From positions 496,001 to 560,000 of the forward strand of contig NC_023036.2 of assembly GCF_000317305.3 (NCBI RefSeq): 64,000 bases of DNA, read 5' to 3'. Of the stretch, positions 23,852 through 33,601 are shown one piece after another. Source of the DNA: Mycolicibacterium neoaurum VKM Ac-1815D. Lineage in GTDB: Bacteria; Actinomycetota; Actinomycetes; Mycobacteriales; Mycobacteriaceae. A program made the translations under genes and the position numbers. Position 1 is the stretch's first letter, and every line of letters starts with the position of its first letter. The notes under the pieces were generated by a model, which made no database searches, was not told where the DNA came from, and saw only the letters and a program-made list of their open reading frames with translations.

Positions 23852-24619
23852 ATGACTCAATACGAGAAACAAGAGGCTGCTTGCGGTACCGAGTCGCGAC
23901 GACGTGTTGCTTTGGTGACGGGTGCCTCCCGCGGTATCGGGGCTCAGGTCGCGCGAGAACTCGGCGCCCGCGGTCTGCACGTGGTGATCAACTACCGCGA
24001 GAAGGCGAAACGGGCCTGGGCTGTGGTCGACGAGATTCGAGCTGCAGGCGGTCATGCCACCGCGATAGGGGCTGACGTCTGCGAGAACACACAGGTTCAG
24101 GCACTGCTCGCTACGATCAACCACCGATTCGGGGTTCTCGATGTGTTGGTGCTCAACGCCTCCGGCGGGCTGGAGCGCGGTGCGGACTCGGGCTACGCCA
24201 TGCGATTGAATCGCGATGCGCAATGCGAGTTGGTCACCCGTGCGCTGCCGCAGATGCCGGCGGGAGCGCGGATCGTGTTTGTCACCAGCCACCAGGCACA
24301 TTTCTCTCCCGGTCGACCGGTACCCGCGGGATACGAACCGATCGCGGCGAGCAAACGTGCGGGTGAAGATGCGCTGCTTGCCGTCAAACCCGCACTTGCA
24401 GAACGCGGAATCGCCTTGAAGGTGGTGTCGGGGGACATGATCGATGGAACCATCATCGTCCGGCTCTTGCACCGCAAGGACCCCGCCGCGGTGGAAGCCC
24501 GCCGTGATCACGGGCCATTGCCCACCGTCGAAGAGTTCGCCACTGCCATTGCCGACGCAGCACTACAACCCGACGTTGCCGACACTACTTTCGTCGGTGG
24601 CGCCGACTACCGATGGTGA
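23852..24619 (+). CDS. SDR family oxidoreductase with atypical active site spacing
   Basis: 255 residues. NAD(P) motif VTGASRGIGAQVA (residues ~22-34), LNASGG in place of NNAG, Ser 145 (VFVTSHQAH). Tyr 161 and Lys 168 (GYEPIAASKRAGED) are seven apart instead of the usual four. An in-frame gap of three residues in the catalytic helix may therefore exist, or another residue may act. ATG start behind ggaggcg. Upstream, 23775-23825 is unusually AT-rich and includes agact...agtct arms, a possible operator shared with the divergent FAD gene. Confidence 0.82.
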   Translation: MTQYEKQEAACGTESRRRVALVTGASRGIGAQVARELGARGLHVVINYREKAKRAWAVVDEIRAAGGHATAIGADVCENTQVQALLATINHRFGVLDVLVLNASGGLERGADSGYAMRLNRDAQCELVTRALPQMPAGARIVFVTSHQAHFSPGRPVPAGYEPIAASKRAGEDALLAVKPALAERGIALKVVSGDMIDGTIIVRLLHRKDPAAVEARRDHGPLPTVEEFATAIADAALQPDVADTTFVGGADYRW

Positions 24620-24830
24620 GTTCTTAACGCATCGCGAAGAATTCGGTTGCTTCCGTGGGCACTAGGGGAAAGGTGGGCGCCTGTCCCGCAGGCGACATCC
24701 AACAATGACGGGGGCGCCGCGCACCGAGCGCGCGCGATGTCGACGATTGCGTTGGCGTGCAGGGCCGGTGAACGACCCTTGGCTTGCTGCATCAGGTCAT
24801 ATGCGGCAGCCGACGACGCCGTGTAGCTGT
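24607..24830 (-). pseudogene. Remnant of a SAM-dependent methyltransferase (N-terminal part)
   Basis: The minus strand reads SYTASSAAAYDLMQQAKG and then SLLDVACGTGAHL, the N-terminus and SAM-binding motif I of a class I methyltransferase (desosamine-methyltransferase-like group). Coding similarity ends abruptly after GAHL and the frame stops at 24607, inside the end of the SDR gene. There is no start codon at the expected place. Only about a quarter of a normal gene is left, so it is a dead fragment. Confidence 0.6.
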
Positions 24831-24984
24831 TCTTTTCTGGACACGAGGCCCGGAAAGGCAATGGAACAAACCCTTTCCAGGCGTTCGTGACGGTCGCGGG
24901 ATTCTTCGCGCTACTTCCGGGAAACGGGGACCATCGGGCAGCATGAGCTGAGGCGCCCCCCTTGGTAAGGCGCTGGTTCACCCC

Positions 24985-25323
24985 TCAGGGAAGCGGCCGA
25001 TCGCTTGCGACGATAAGAACCCCCATTCCGGTCTCGGAGCCCGACTCGTGCACCTCGGCCGGACTCCACAAGGCAGCCTGACCGGCGCTGATGGGGACAC
25101 GGACGCCATCGGCTCCGGCTACCCACCCAGTTCCGGTGATGACTGCGAAGAGTTGGTGTCATCCCGCGCGATGGCATCCAAGCGCACTGTCGGGTTCACA
25201 CCAGGCGATATGCACGCGACAGCTGACGTCGGCATCGAACCCGGAGATACTGCACATTGCGATGCCGCGGCTGCCAAAACTGTCGCCGTCCAAGAACCTT
25301 CTCGGAAGGTTGATGATCTCCAT
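24985..25323 (-). pseudogene. Small cupin gene with one in-frame nonsense codon
   Basis: From ATG 25323 (MEIINLPRRFLDGDSFGSRG) the frame runs to TGA at 25159-25161. It then continues in the same frame as HQLFAVITGTGWVAGADG, VRVPISAGQAALWSPAEVHES and GMGVLIVASDRPLP to a natural stop at 24985. Together this is a complete ~112-residue cupin barrel, including the GxxxxISAGQAxxWxPxExHE motif. A single stop codon breaks it. Either a recent nonsense mutation, a sequencing error, or (unlikely) readthrough. Confidence 0.65.
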
Positions 25324-25411
25324 GTCTGCAGTGTGACAGGCGGCAGCGACGGGAGCCGCCGATGACAACTAATCGGTTGTGCACCAGCATGAGCCGCTCT
25401 ACCGTCGATGG

Positions 25412-26140
25412 ATGCCCGCCGATGAGCCGACGATCCTCGCCACCAGCGGGGGAATCGGTGCTGGGCTGCGCACTCGCTTCGAGTTCACAGCGTTGACCGA
25501 CTTCGCGGTGGAATTGTCCGGGGTCGAAGGTCGCGCGCCGCGGGTGTGTTTTCTGGCCACCGCGATGGGCGACGACAGGGCCACGCTGCATCACTTGACC
25601 GAGGCGGCGCAGGGGCGCGGCTTCGCTCCGTCGCATATCGCGTTGTTCCCGATGCCGACCGTCGCTGACACGACAGCGCATCTGCTGGAGCAAGATGTGG
25701 TCTGGGTGTTCGGCGGCAGTGTCGCCAACCTGCTCGCGCTGTGGCGTGTGCACGAACTCGATACGGCTCTGCGTGCGGCGTGGCAGGCCGGGGTGGTGCT
25801 CACCGGGATCTCCGCAGGCTCGATCTGCTGGCACAGCGGAGGATTGACTGATTCGTTCGGCCCGACCCTTGAGCCCATCGGGAACGGATTGCGTTTCCTC
25901 CCGTACGCCAATGGCGTGCACTACGACACGGAGGCGCAGCGGCGACCGATGCTGCACAAGGTTGTCGGTAACGGCACGTTGCCGGCTGGCTACGCCACAG
26001 ATGACGGTGCAGGGTTGCTCTACCGCGGTGCCACACTTGTGGAGGCGGTCGCGGAGAAGGACTGCGCCGGTGCCTACTTTGTTTCGGCGCGTGATGGTGG
26101 TGTGCTGGAGACGGCTCTGGATGTGCGACGCCTGCGGTGA
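25412..26140 (+). CDS. Peptidase E-like protein (S51 family)
   Basis: 242 residues from ATG 25412 (MPADEPTILATSGGIG); an in-frame GTG at 25379 would add 11 residues with no better ribosome-binding site. Motifs: TILATSGGIG at the N-terminus, VWVFGGSVANLLALWR and the nucleophile elbow GVVLTGISAGSICWH (Ser). These match S51 peptidases, cytoplasmic dipeptidases specific for N-terminal Asp in the enterobacterial enzyme. The stop overlaps the next start (GTGA), so the pair is co-translated. Divergent from the broken cupin gene. Confidence 0.85.
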   Translation: MPADEPTILATSGGIGAGLRTRFEFTALTDFAVELSGVEGRAPRVCFLATAMGDDRATLHHLTEAAQGRGFAPSHIALFPMPTVADTTAHLLEQDVVWVFGGSVANLLALWRVHELDTALRAAWQAGVVLTGISAGSICWHSGGLTDSFGPTLEPIGNGLRFLPYANGVHYDTEAQRRPMLHKVVGNGTLPAGYATDDGAGLLYRGATLVEAVAEKDCAGAYFVSARDGGVLETALDVRRLR

Positions 26141-27108
26141 CCACGATTAGCTTGCGTGCCGCGACAGCGGACGATTTCGAGTTCTTCTTCGCGTTGCACA
26201 AGTCCACGTTGGGACCCTATGTGGATCAGGTGTGGGGCTGGGATGACGACGTTCAACGCGCGTACTTGCGGCGCAACATCGACCTTGCGGCCACGCAGGT
26301 AATCGTTGTCGACGGAGCCGATGCGGGCCGGCTTGACCTCGCAGACCGGGACGGTGACATCTATGTCGGCCTGATCGAGATAGCGGCGGGCTTTCAGCGC
26401 CGGGGCATCGGCACACGCGTGCTTCAGGCAGTGCTCGACGACGGTTTCACTGCCGGGCGAGGGGTGTGCCTGAATGTGCTGAAGGTCAACGAGGATGCCT
26501 ATAGGCTCTACCGTCGCCTGGGATTCGTCGTGGCCGCCGAGACGGATATCCGTAGGCAGATGAGGGCCCATCTGCCGAGAAATTTGGAGAGTAGCTCTGC
26601 AACAACCGATGTGGCGACGGACGAATCGACCAACGGGTTTCGGCTGCGTCCTGCCACACCGGCTGATCTGGCGTTCATTGTGGACATGGCACGGCACGCG
26701 TGTGTCATCGAGAACCGGCCGCTGCCTGATCCAACTGACGACGAGGTTCTGGAGATGCTGCCCGCACCGGGAACCGTCGCAGTGATCGCCGAGGATTGGC
26801 ATGGATCAGCCGTGGGCGCCGTGTGGGCGTACTACAGCAGTCCGCCGCTGCGCACCGGTGCCGATGGTGCTGCGTTGCCCGAACTGTGTATCGCGGTCGC
26901 CCCCGGACACCGCGGTGCCGGCGTCGGCTCAGCACTTCTGGACGCTCTGTTCGACCAGCTCGCGCAGCGGCTCGACGCGATGTGCGCCAACGTCCACGTG
27001 CGCAATCCCGCACGACGACTCTATGAGCGCAAAGGTTTCCGCGATGCGGGCCAAGGGCACGGGCCGTTGGGCGTAGCAATGATCAAGGACCTCCGCGGCG
27101 GGGGCTGA
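26137..27108 (+). CDS. Tandem GNAT acetyltransferase
   Basis: 323 residues with two GNAT folds. Domain 1, residues ~1-145: ISLRAATADDFEFFF, acetyl-CoA loop GFQRRGIGTRVLQ, NEDAYRLYRRLGF. Domain 2, residues ~165-320: FRLRPATPADLAFIV, VAPGHRGAGVGSALL, NPARRLYERKGF. Both carry a recognisable Q/RxxGxG/A loop, so both may bind acetyl-CoA. The acceptor is unknown. Overlaps the peptidase E gene by four bases; the two may jointly inactivate a small peptide or amine-containing compound (inference). Confidence 0.85.
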   Translation: MTTISLRAATADDFEFFFALHKSTLGPYVDQVWGWDDDVQRAYLRRNIDLAATQVIVVDGADAGRLDLADRDGDIYVGLIEIAAGFQRRGIGTRVLQAVLDDGFTAGRGVCLNVLKVNEDAYRLYRRLGFVVAAETDIRRQMRAHLPRNLESSSATTDVATDESTNGFRLRPATPADLAFIVDMARHACVIENRPLPDPTDDEVLEMLPAPGTVAVIAEDWHGSAVGAVWAYYSSPPLRTGADGAALPELCIAVAPGHRGAGVGSALLDALFDQLAQRLDAMCANVHVRNPARRLYERKGFRDAGQGHGPLGVAMIKDLRGGG

Positions 27109-27184
27109 CAAGCCTGCGAAGGTTCATTGCGAGCTGTCGATCCGACCGGGTAGCCGGGGCAATCAGACCGAAGCAGCGCACGTG

Positions 27185-27574
27185 CTAACGCAATTCTGTT
27201 CCTGAGCCGGCATCCGGGTCGACCGGGGGATAGCGTCCAGTCGTCCGCAGGGCCTCGACGATCACCGTCACCCGCCGGTTCGCCGCGCGCAGTCCTCTTA
27301 CGCGTTCGGTGGCCACCGTCTCGTCGCCGCGCTCGATCACGATGACCCACGGCACCCCGAGCAGCTTGGCCAGGAACCAGAACGGCCAGCCAAGCCAGAA
27401 CGGCAGCAGCACGACGAACAACACGACGTCAAGGACGTCGTTGAGGCCGAAGACGTTCGACGGGAACCACCACGTCTTGCGCCGGACCTTCCACGTCCTG
27501 CCCGTTGGATCCTCGACGTCCGTCACCCGATATTCCCGCCTTCCCGAGCGTGCGTTACCGAGAGATTCTCGCAC
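27185..27574 (-). CDS. Small hypothetical membrane-associated protein
   Basis: 129 residues. An N-terminal basic segment (RREYRVTDVEDPTGRTWKVRRKTWW) precedes a hydrophobic stretch, residues ~47-75 (VLDVVLFVVLLPFWLGWPFWFLAKLL), likely two short helices or a re-entrant loop. A short beta-rich tail follows (WVIVIERGDETVATERVRG). GTG at 27574 is used; a GTG at 27526 is also possible. Codon use is normal for the window, so it is probably real. No family is recognised with confidence. Confidence 0.6.
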   Translation of the reverse strand: MRESLGNARSGRREYRVTDVEDPTGRTWKVRRKTWWFPSNVFGLNDVLDVVLFVVLLPFWLGWPFWFLAKLLGVPWVIVIERGDETVATERVRGLRAANRRVTVIVEALRTTGRYPPVDPDAGSGTELR

Positions 27575-28059
27575 TGGTTCAGACGAACATCGGGCAGGTC
27601 GGGGTGGGGTGGCTCAAGCCCAGGTGGATAGCTCGCCGTCGCGCTGACATGGTGTGCGCGGAAGGCGCACCGTTTGCTGGCAGGTCCAGTGAGGCCAATC
27701 TTGGCAGGTTTCCGGCGCCGATCGGATGCCTCCATGATAGCCATCAACGGGGTTGGGCCGTCGGTGCGGGCGTGTGTATCCGTCTTCGTCGACCGCGGGC
27801 CGAACCGGTGTGAGGCGTGGCTGCCCAAGCCCTTTGATCATCAAACCGGCACGATCGAAGTCCTCGCCCGCATATCTCATGGTGCTTCCGGTATGGCGAT
27901 TGCCACCCGCGGGGAGGCCTTGGCAGGAGCGCATCGATCGGGGGATCCGTGTGTTTCCGAGTTCACGGTATTTGCTGTGCAAACGAAAGGTATGCCCTAC
28001 AGTTCAGTGCGCCCGCCGGTTTTCGAGGGCGTCAATATTTGTGGATGGCTGGGGAACCT
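27575..28059. other. 485-bp intergenic region before the PGRS-type gene
   Basis: Several short open frames exist on both strands but none has a ribosome-binding site plus consistent codon use; a minus-strand frame (27614-27880) is the most protein-like and remains undecided. The region presumably holds the promoter and 5' leader of the PGRS-type gene, whose ribosome-binding site is ggggaacct at 28051-28059. Confidence 0.4.
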
Positions 28060-31000
28060 ATGGCGACGACGTACGAGTTGGGCAAAGCAGGGCGTAGGCG
28101 CGGGGGTAAGCACCGCCGTGCGGAGAACTTCGCCGTGCGTCGCTGGCTGATGCTCGGCGCCGCCTCAGCAGGGATGGGCGCGGCGCTGGTTTTGGGTCCG
28201 CAAGCCGGCCTGGCGGTCGCTGACGACGGCGGCTCGACATCCAGTTCGGACACCGGCTCCACGACCAGCTCGGACGCCGGCTCTTCGGCAGCGTCAGAAC
28301 ACTCGGGGTCCGCTGCATCCGGCGCCGCATCCGCCGGTCCCAAGAAGACCGACTCTGCGACCGGCGGCGCCTTCGGTGGTGCCGAGAACGCTGTCAGGAA
28401 TGACCGGATAAGCGGCGGCACGTCCGCAACCGATGAGGACTCCGATTCCATCGATCCCGCCAAGAGCGAGGACGCGCCGACGACCTCGACGCGCCCCGAT
28501 GCGGGTGCCACGGACCTGGCCGGCACGAACACCGATACCGAAAGCGAGACGTGGGGGTCGAACAACTCCGAAACCCCGTCGAGCAGGTCCGAGGTCGTCC
28601 TCAAGGCCTCTCACTCCCCAGAGGTCGACGCCTCGACGATCACAGTCACCGAACGCGCCGCGGCAGTGACGACCATGTCCGCGCCACAGGCGGCCCTGCA
28701 GACCGACGACATGTCACCGATGACGCAGACCGCCGAGCTCCTGCAACCCAATATCGTTGTTGCAGACACGGTTATCTCACCGAATGCCGCGCTGGCAGTG
28801 ATTCCGAACCTGCCGCCGTTCTACCCGCCGACGCTCGAAGACCTCATCGCATTCTTCATCGGTAACGGGACCGCCGCCCGCCCGAACGGCGGCATCTTCT
28901 GGGGCTTCGGCTACTCCTGGACGGCCGAGACCTGCGCCACCACGTGCACGGGCGGCAATGGTGGCCTTTTCGGCGGCGGAGGCGGCGACGGCTGGGGCGG
29001 CGGCAACGGCGGCAACGCCGGACTCTTCGGCAATGGCGGTGACGGCGGAGCCGGCCTGGCGCTGTATAACGGCGGCGCCGGTGGCAACGGTGGCAGCGGC
29101 GGCATGCTCTTCGGAGACGGCGGATTCGGCGGCGCAGCGGCCGAGACCGTCACGGGCGCCCGTGGCGGTAGCGGCGGTGCGGCGGGCCTGCTCGGTCACG
29201 GCGGCGGCGGTGGCAATGGCGGCACCTCAACCGGTAATTACCGCGGTGGCAACGGTGGCTCCGGCGGAGGCGGCGGCTGGCTGTGGGGCAGTGCAGGTAC
29301 AGGCGGTGCGGGCGGGGCAGCGATTTTCAACGGTCAGACCGGCGGTGTCGGTGGCAACGGCGGTGACACCGGCCTGGTGTCGCTGTGGGGAAGTGCCGGA
29401 AACGGCGGTGTCGGTGGCGCAGGCAGTTTCGGTGGGCGGGGCGGCGACGGCGGCAACGGTGGGCTGCTGGCGGTATTTGCGTTTGGTGGCGACGGCGGTG
29501 TGGGCGGTGCGTCCCCGTCGCAGGGAGTAAGTGATCACGGCGGCGACGGCGGCACCGGTGGGCGCGGCGGTCTGTGGATGGGCAACGGCGGCGATGGCGG
29601 CGCGGGTGGCAGTGGCGGCGGTGACGGTGGCGCGGGCGGCAGTGTCGGAATGCTTGCGGTGTTCGGCGCCGGTGGCCGCGGCGGCGATGGCGGTCGGGGG
29701 CAAGCAGGGGTTCGCGGTGCGAACGGCTCGACGCCGGGCGCCGACGGCGGCGACGGCGCTGCAGGCGGACCGGGTGGCGCCGGTGGTCGCGGTGGCAATG
29801 GCAGCATGATCTTGGGCCTGGGTGGTGATGGCGGCAGCGGTGGAACGGGCGGCTACGGCGGACTCGGCGGTAACGGCGTCAACGCAACCAGTACCGCCGT
29901 CGGCGCAGGCCGCGACGGTGGCAATGGAGGCAACGGCGGCGATGCCGGGGCCGGGGGCGTGGGAGGCGACCCGGGCCGCGGTGCCTTCTTCGGCATCATC
30001 GCGGCCAATGGCGTCCTCGGCAACAGCGGCTGGGGTGGAACCGGCGGCAATGGAGGATCTGGCGGCAACGGCTCCTGGACCGACGAAACCGGAGCGCCGG
30101 CGGGCAACGGTGGCAATGGTGGCAATGGTGGCAACGGCGCAGACAGCGGCCCCGGCCGGCCGGGCGGCAGCGGTGGCAACGGTGGTGCCGGCGGCAATGG
30201 CGCGACCGGTGGTTACCAGACCGACACCGGGTTGGGTGGAACCGGCGGGACGGGCGGATCCGGTGGCAATGCCGGAAACGGCGGCGCCGCCACCAGCACC
30301 ACGCCGGCTGGTCAGGGCGGAACCGGTGGTCAGGGCGGGGCCGGCGGACAAGGCGGCAACGCCGACGTGAACCCCGGTATCGGTGGCAACGGCGGGGCCG
30401 GTGGCAACGGTGGCGATGGCGGCGCCGGTGGCGGCCGTGCCGGCTTCGGCGGATGGTCCGGTGGCGGCGGCTACGGCGGTGCCAGTCAGGATGGCCGGAC
30501 GGTTGCGGCACCTGGTCAGGGCGGAAGCGGTGGCATCAATGGCGTCCCGGGCTCCGGAGTCGTCCCGACACCACCGGCTCCCAGCGCGGCCGACGACCTC
30601 AGCCGTCAGCTGGCCTACATCTTCTTCAATCGCCCGCTGACGGTCTACAGCACCACCAGTCTCCCGGAGGGCTCCGGTAAGCAGGTCAGCGGTTGGATCG
30701 TCGCCAACAACGCCAACGGTTACCCGGTCACCTATACCGTGACCAGTCAACCCCGTTACGGCACGGTCGAACTCGACTCGGCCACGGGCTACTACACTTA
30801 CACCCCGGATGCCACTCTTGTGCAACCCGGTGTGCGGGACTCCTTCACCGTCGAAGCCGACAATGGTTCTGCCGCACAACAATTCGGGTTGTTCAGCGCC
30901 CTTGTCGGGTTTGTCCATGACTGGGCCCTGAATACCGGAGTGGCCAACGCCGGCACCGCCGAGACCAAGGTGGACGTCAATGTCACCGGCAACGGACAGT

Positions 31001-31665
31001 TCGGCAATGCCGAATACAACAAGCGCTACTGGGTCAAGCAGAGCTTCTACAACTGCCAACTGATCGCCACCGCCATGGCCATCGGCCAGGCGACCGGCCT
31101 CAACTCACCCACCGAAGAGCAGATGTCCTACCTCGCGGCTAACTCCGACAGCGTCTTCATACCCGGACAGAAGATGTACCTGGGGGACTATTCCGAAAGC
31201 GGCGTGTACCTCGTTGATGCCATTGCGCTCGCCAACGACAACTTCAACGTCACCGCTACGTTGACCACGTACGGCGGGGGCAACACCCAAACCGGAGCAC
31301 CCAAGACTGCCACTCAGGCAGATGGCCAACGGGCTCTCGGCGATCTGCAGGCCGCCCTTGCCAGAGGCGAGGCCGCCATGGTCTCCTACCCGGTCTCCGT
31401 CGTATGGAGCACCTTTGGTTACGTACCTGGACCAGATGCCAGCTATACGGATACGACGCATGCAGCGGTGGTGACACAGGTGGACCTCGCCAACGGCCGG
31501 ATCTACGTCAACGACAGCTCGGCCTCGAACCCCTCCAACAACGACTACAACGGTCAAGGTCTGGCCATACCGATCGGTGCCTTCCTCAACGGCTGGCAGG
31601 CGGGCAACTACGCCCTCGTCACCTTCGCAGCGAAACAACCCGCCACGCCCAGCACAAACCAGTAA
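28060..31665 (+). CDS. Secreted PGRS-type glycine-rich protein with C39-like cysteine peptidase domain
   Basis: 1201 residues. N-terminus: basic [14 protein letters not shown], then a signal peptide ([20 protein letters not shown]..., residues ~27-50). A Ser/Thr/Asp-rich linker runs to ~260. PGRS-type repeats of GGxGGxGG/GGNGG cover ~273-829, but no PE domain. A cadherin/VCBS-like module (~845-960) contains [20 protein letters not shown] and [11 protein letters not shown]. The last ~200 residues resemble a C39-like peptidase: Cys 999 ([13 protein letters not shown]), His 1134 ([12 protein letters not shown]) and Asn 1151/Asp 1152 (IYVNDSSAS) form a plausible triad. Probably a surface or secreted protease with a repeat stalk. 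ATG 28045 is an alternative start. Confidence 0.85.
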   Translation: MATTYELGKAGRRRGGKHRRAENFAVRRWLMLGAASAGMGAALVLGPQAGLAVADDGGSTSSSDTGSTTSSDAGSSAASEHSGSAASGAASAGPKKTDSATGGAFGGAENAVRNDRISGGTSATDEDSDSIDPAKSEDAPTTSTRPDAGATDLAGTNTDTESETWGSNNSETPSSRSEVVLKASHSPEVDASTITVTERAAAVTTMSAPQAALQTDDMSPMTQTAELLQPNIVVADTVISPNAALAVIPNLPPFYPPTLEDLIAFFIGNGTAARPNGGIFWGFGYSWTAETCATTCTGGNGGLFGGGGGDGWGGGNGGNAGLFGNGGDGGAGLALYNGGAGGNGGSGGMLFGDGGFGGAAAETVTGARGGSGGAAGLLGHGGGGGNGGTSTGNYRGGNGGSGGGGGWLWGSAGTGGAGGAAIFNGQTGGVGGNGGDTGLVSLWGSAGNGGVGGAGSFGGRGGDGGNGGLLAVFAFGGDGGVGGASPSQGVSDHGGDGGTGGRGGLWMGNGGDGGAGGSGGGDGGAGGSVGMLAVFGAGGRGGDGGRGQAGVRGANGSTPGADGGDGAAGGPGGAGGRGGNGSMILGLGGDGGSGGTGGYGGLGGNGVNATSTAVGAGRDGGNGGNGGDAGAGGVGGDPGRGAFFGIIAANGVLGNSGWGGTGGNGGSGGNGSWTDETGAPAGNGGNGGNGGNGADSGPGRPGGSGGNGGAGGNGATGGYQTDTGLGGTGGTGGSGGNAGNGGAATSTTPAGQGGTGGQGGAGGQGGNADVNPGIGGNGGAGGNGGDGGAGGGRAGFGGWSGGGGYGGASQDGRTVAAPGQGGSGGINGVPGSGVVPTPPAPSAADDLSRQLAYIFFNRPLTVYSTTSLPEGSGKQVSGWIVANNANGYPVTYTVTSQPRYGTVELDSATGYYTYTPDATLVQPGVRDSFTVEADNGSAAQQFGLFSALVGFVHDWALNTGVANAGTAETKVDVNVTGNGQFGNAEYNKRYWVKQSFYNCQLIATAMAIGQATGLNSPTEEQMSYLAANSDSVFIPGQKMYLGDYSESGVYLVDAIALANDNFNVTATLTTYGGGNTQTGAPKTATQADGQRALGDLQAALARGEAAMVSYPVSVVWSTFGYVPGPDASYTDTTHAAVVTQVDLANGRIYVNDSSASNPSNNDYNGQGLAIPIGAFLNGWQAGNYALVTFAAKQPATPSTNQ

Positions 31666-31936
31666 CGCTCGCTCCGCACGGCAGGCAGGTTCGTCTCGCA
31701 GTGTCGCGGTATGAACGCGGTCGGCCCGATGCGCTGCAAGCGCGTACGCGAACGTGCCGAATGTCGGTAAGTCCTAATGGGAGAAGGCGCACGGTGGAAC
31801 GAATGTGACGTCGCAGCGGGAAGTGAAAGCCACCTACGCCCCCCGATCGATGTGCTCAAGTTCGAGGGGGTACACCCGCCGGAATGGCCCAGGCGGCTAG
31901 CTGCGGTGCAAAAGCGATATGCACCATCTGTCGTTT

Positions 31937-33601
31937 TCAGTCGGTGAACGCCCTCGAGTAGCGGCATCCGTCTCGGTCGGCCCAGGCCGAGACACCGTTG
32001 ACCAGCGGACCGAAGGTGATACGTTCGGGCAGAGTCTCATCGAGGCCGATGCGAAACGTGGCAGGCCCAACCTGAACGAGTTCGACATCCTCGGACGGGG
32101 CCTCGACCCCACCGGGGGCTATCAACACCAGCGCACCGCGACGTTGCACCACCCGGAAATTGGTGAACCACGGTGAGTATGAGCGATAGTGCCCACAGAA
32201 CTCGCTCCCGGTCGTCGGGGCCCCGGCCGGCGAATCCCGGGGCGCGTCTATCGGATTCAGGTCCTCTGGTCCCCAGATCCAGCGGTTCGCGTCGAAGACC
32301 AGCGCGTAGCGCCGCAGTGCCGGCATCCGTGTCACGGCGCGGCGCCCCCACGTTCTGAGCAGAGGCGCCTGCTGACCGCCCGCGGACACGCTGAGGCGAA
32401 CGACGCCACTGCTCTGTTCGGTGGCTGCGACACGTACGGACTCGCCTGGTGAACTCGCTGTCGCCGAGACGAATTCGCCCAAATAGCCGAGCCGTTGCAC
32501 ATCGTCGGCATCCCACGCACCCGGGTCCAGCCGATCGATCGGCACTGCACCCGGCGCGCTCAACTCGGCTGCCACGCAGCGCGCGATCGCTTCGGCCACG
32601 GGGGTGTCGCCATTGGCGTTGGTCACCACGCACACCGCTGTACCGCCATCGAGATCGACGAGCAGGAATGATGCATAGCCGACCATCCCGCCACCGTGGG
32701 TGAGCAGGGTGGAGTTGTCGGCCCGTTCGACATTGATGCCCAGTCCGTACCGGCTGGACTGGCCGGGAGCCAACCCCGGCAGGTCGAGGACATCCTCCCC
32801 GGTGGGGGCGAGTGCGGACACCATCGCCTCGAAGGTGGATTCGTACAGGACGCGGGTGCCGTCCAGCACGCCGCGGCCCAATAGCATCCGCGCGAACCGG
32901 CCGAGATCCGAAGCCGTGCAGGCGAGGTTCCCGTCAGCCCCGGCCACCTCCATCCACGGTGCCGGGATCAGCGGATCACCGGGTACCCAGGGCCGATCGT
33001 CGTGCAGAGGCTGATACCCGCGGGCCAGCAGCGGATAATCCTCATGCCTCACGCAGGCAATGGTGTCCTGCATGCCGAGAGGTTGCAGAATGCGTTGCGC
33101 GACGACCTCGGGCAGCGGTGTCCCGGACACATGGGCGACCACCAGCCCCAGCAGGATGTAACCGAAGTTGGAGTAGTGGAAGATCTTTCCGACCGCCGCG
33201 AGTGAGGGAGGTCCGCTGTGCAGGGTGGCCTGACCGATCTCATCCGGCACGGCATCCACGCTGGCGACCAACCCGCCGGTGTGATTGAGCAAGCGTCTGA
33301 TGGTGATGTCCGGAGCGCGCATCGCGGCCGGAAGCCAGCCCAGAATGGCTCCCACCGGTGTATCCAGGGTGAACATGTTCTGTTCGACGAGCTGCAGCAC
33401 CGCCATCGAGGTGAGCACCTTGCTGATCGAGCCGATCTGGAAGAGGTGTTGTGGCTCAACGGGTTCACCGCGCTCCAGGTCGGCGAAACCGAACCGATGG
33501 AGGAAGGTCTCGCCCCGGAGGTCAACGGCCACCACGACTCCGCCCGGTACCGACCACTTCTCGGCGATGGCGTTGATGACGGCGCGAGCTGAGTCGGTCA
33601 T
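31937..33601 (-). CDS. Beta-lactamase-fold serine hydrolase (S12 family)
   Basis: 554 residues, no signal peptide, so cytoplasmic. SxxK as SISK (Ser 58-Lys 61), YxN as YSN (143-145) and the KTG-equivalent THGGGMVG (~315). Residues 1-345 form the penicillin-binding fold; the remaining ~200 residues are a C-terminal beta-rich domain as in D-aminopeptidase/esterase-type relatives. S12 enzymes act on D-amino-acid amides, muropeptides or esters. ATGA overlap with the DAP-decarboxylase-like gene makes it the last gene of the peptide-catabolic operon. The 270 bp after its stop hold no supported gene. Confidence 0.87.
   Translation of the reverse strand: MTDSARAVINAIAEKWSVPGGVVVAVDLRGETFLHRFGFADLERGEPVEPQHLFQIGSISKVLTSMAVLQLVEQNMFTLDTPVGAILGWLPAAMRAPDITIRRLLNHTGGLVASVDAVPDEIGQATLHSGPPSLAAVGKIFHYSNFGYILLGLVVAHVSGTPLPEVVAQRILQPLGMQDTIACVRHEDYPLLARGYQPLHDDRPWVPGDPLIPAPWMEVAGADGNLACTASDLGRFARMLLGRGVLDGTRVLYESTFEAMVSALAPTGEDVLDLPGLAPGQSSRYGLGINVERADNSTLLTHGGGMVGYASFLLVDLDGGTAVCVVTNANGDTPVAEAIARCVAAELSAPGAVPIDRLDPGAWDADDVQRLGYLGEFVSATASSPGESVRVAATEQSSGVVRLSVSAGGQQAPLLRTWGRRAVTRMPALRRYALVFDANRWIWGPEDLNPIDAPRDSPAGAPTTGSEFCGHYRSYSPWFTNFRVVQRRGALVLIAPGGVEAPSEDVELVQVGPATFRIGLDETLPERITFGPLVNGVSAWADRDGCRYSRAFTD

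Noticed and set aside
28879..30548. Regular short repeats that could suggest a CRISPR or tandem-repeat array
   Set aside because: They are in-frame GGN/AAC codons of PGRS-type repeats with no conserved repeat-spacer structure.
29227..31059. 610-codon minus-strand frame opposite the PGRS region
   Set aside because: Ala/Thr/Val monotony is the complement of GGC/GGT repeats; the plus strand has signal peptide, domains and start site.
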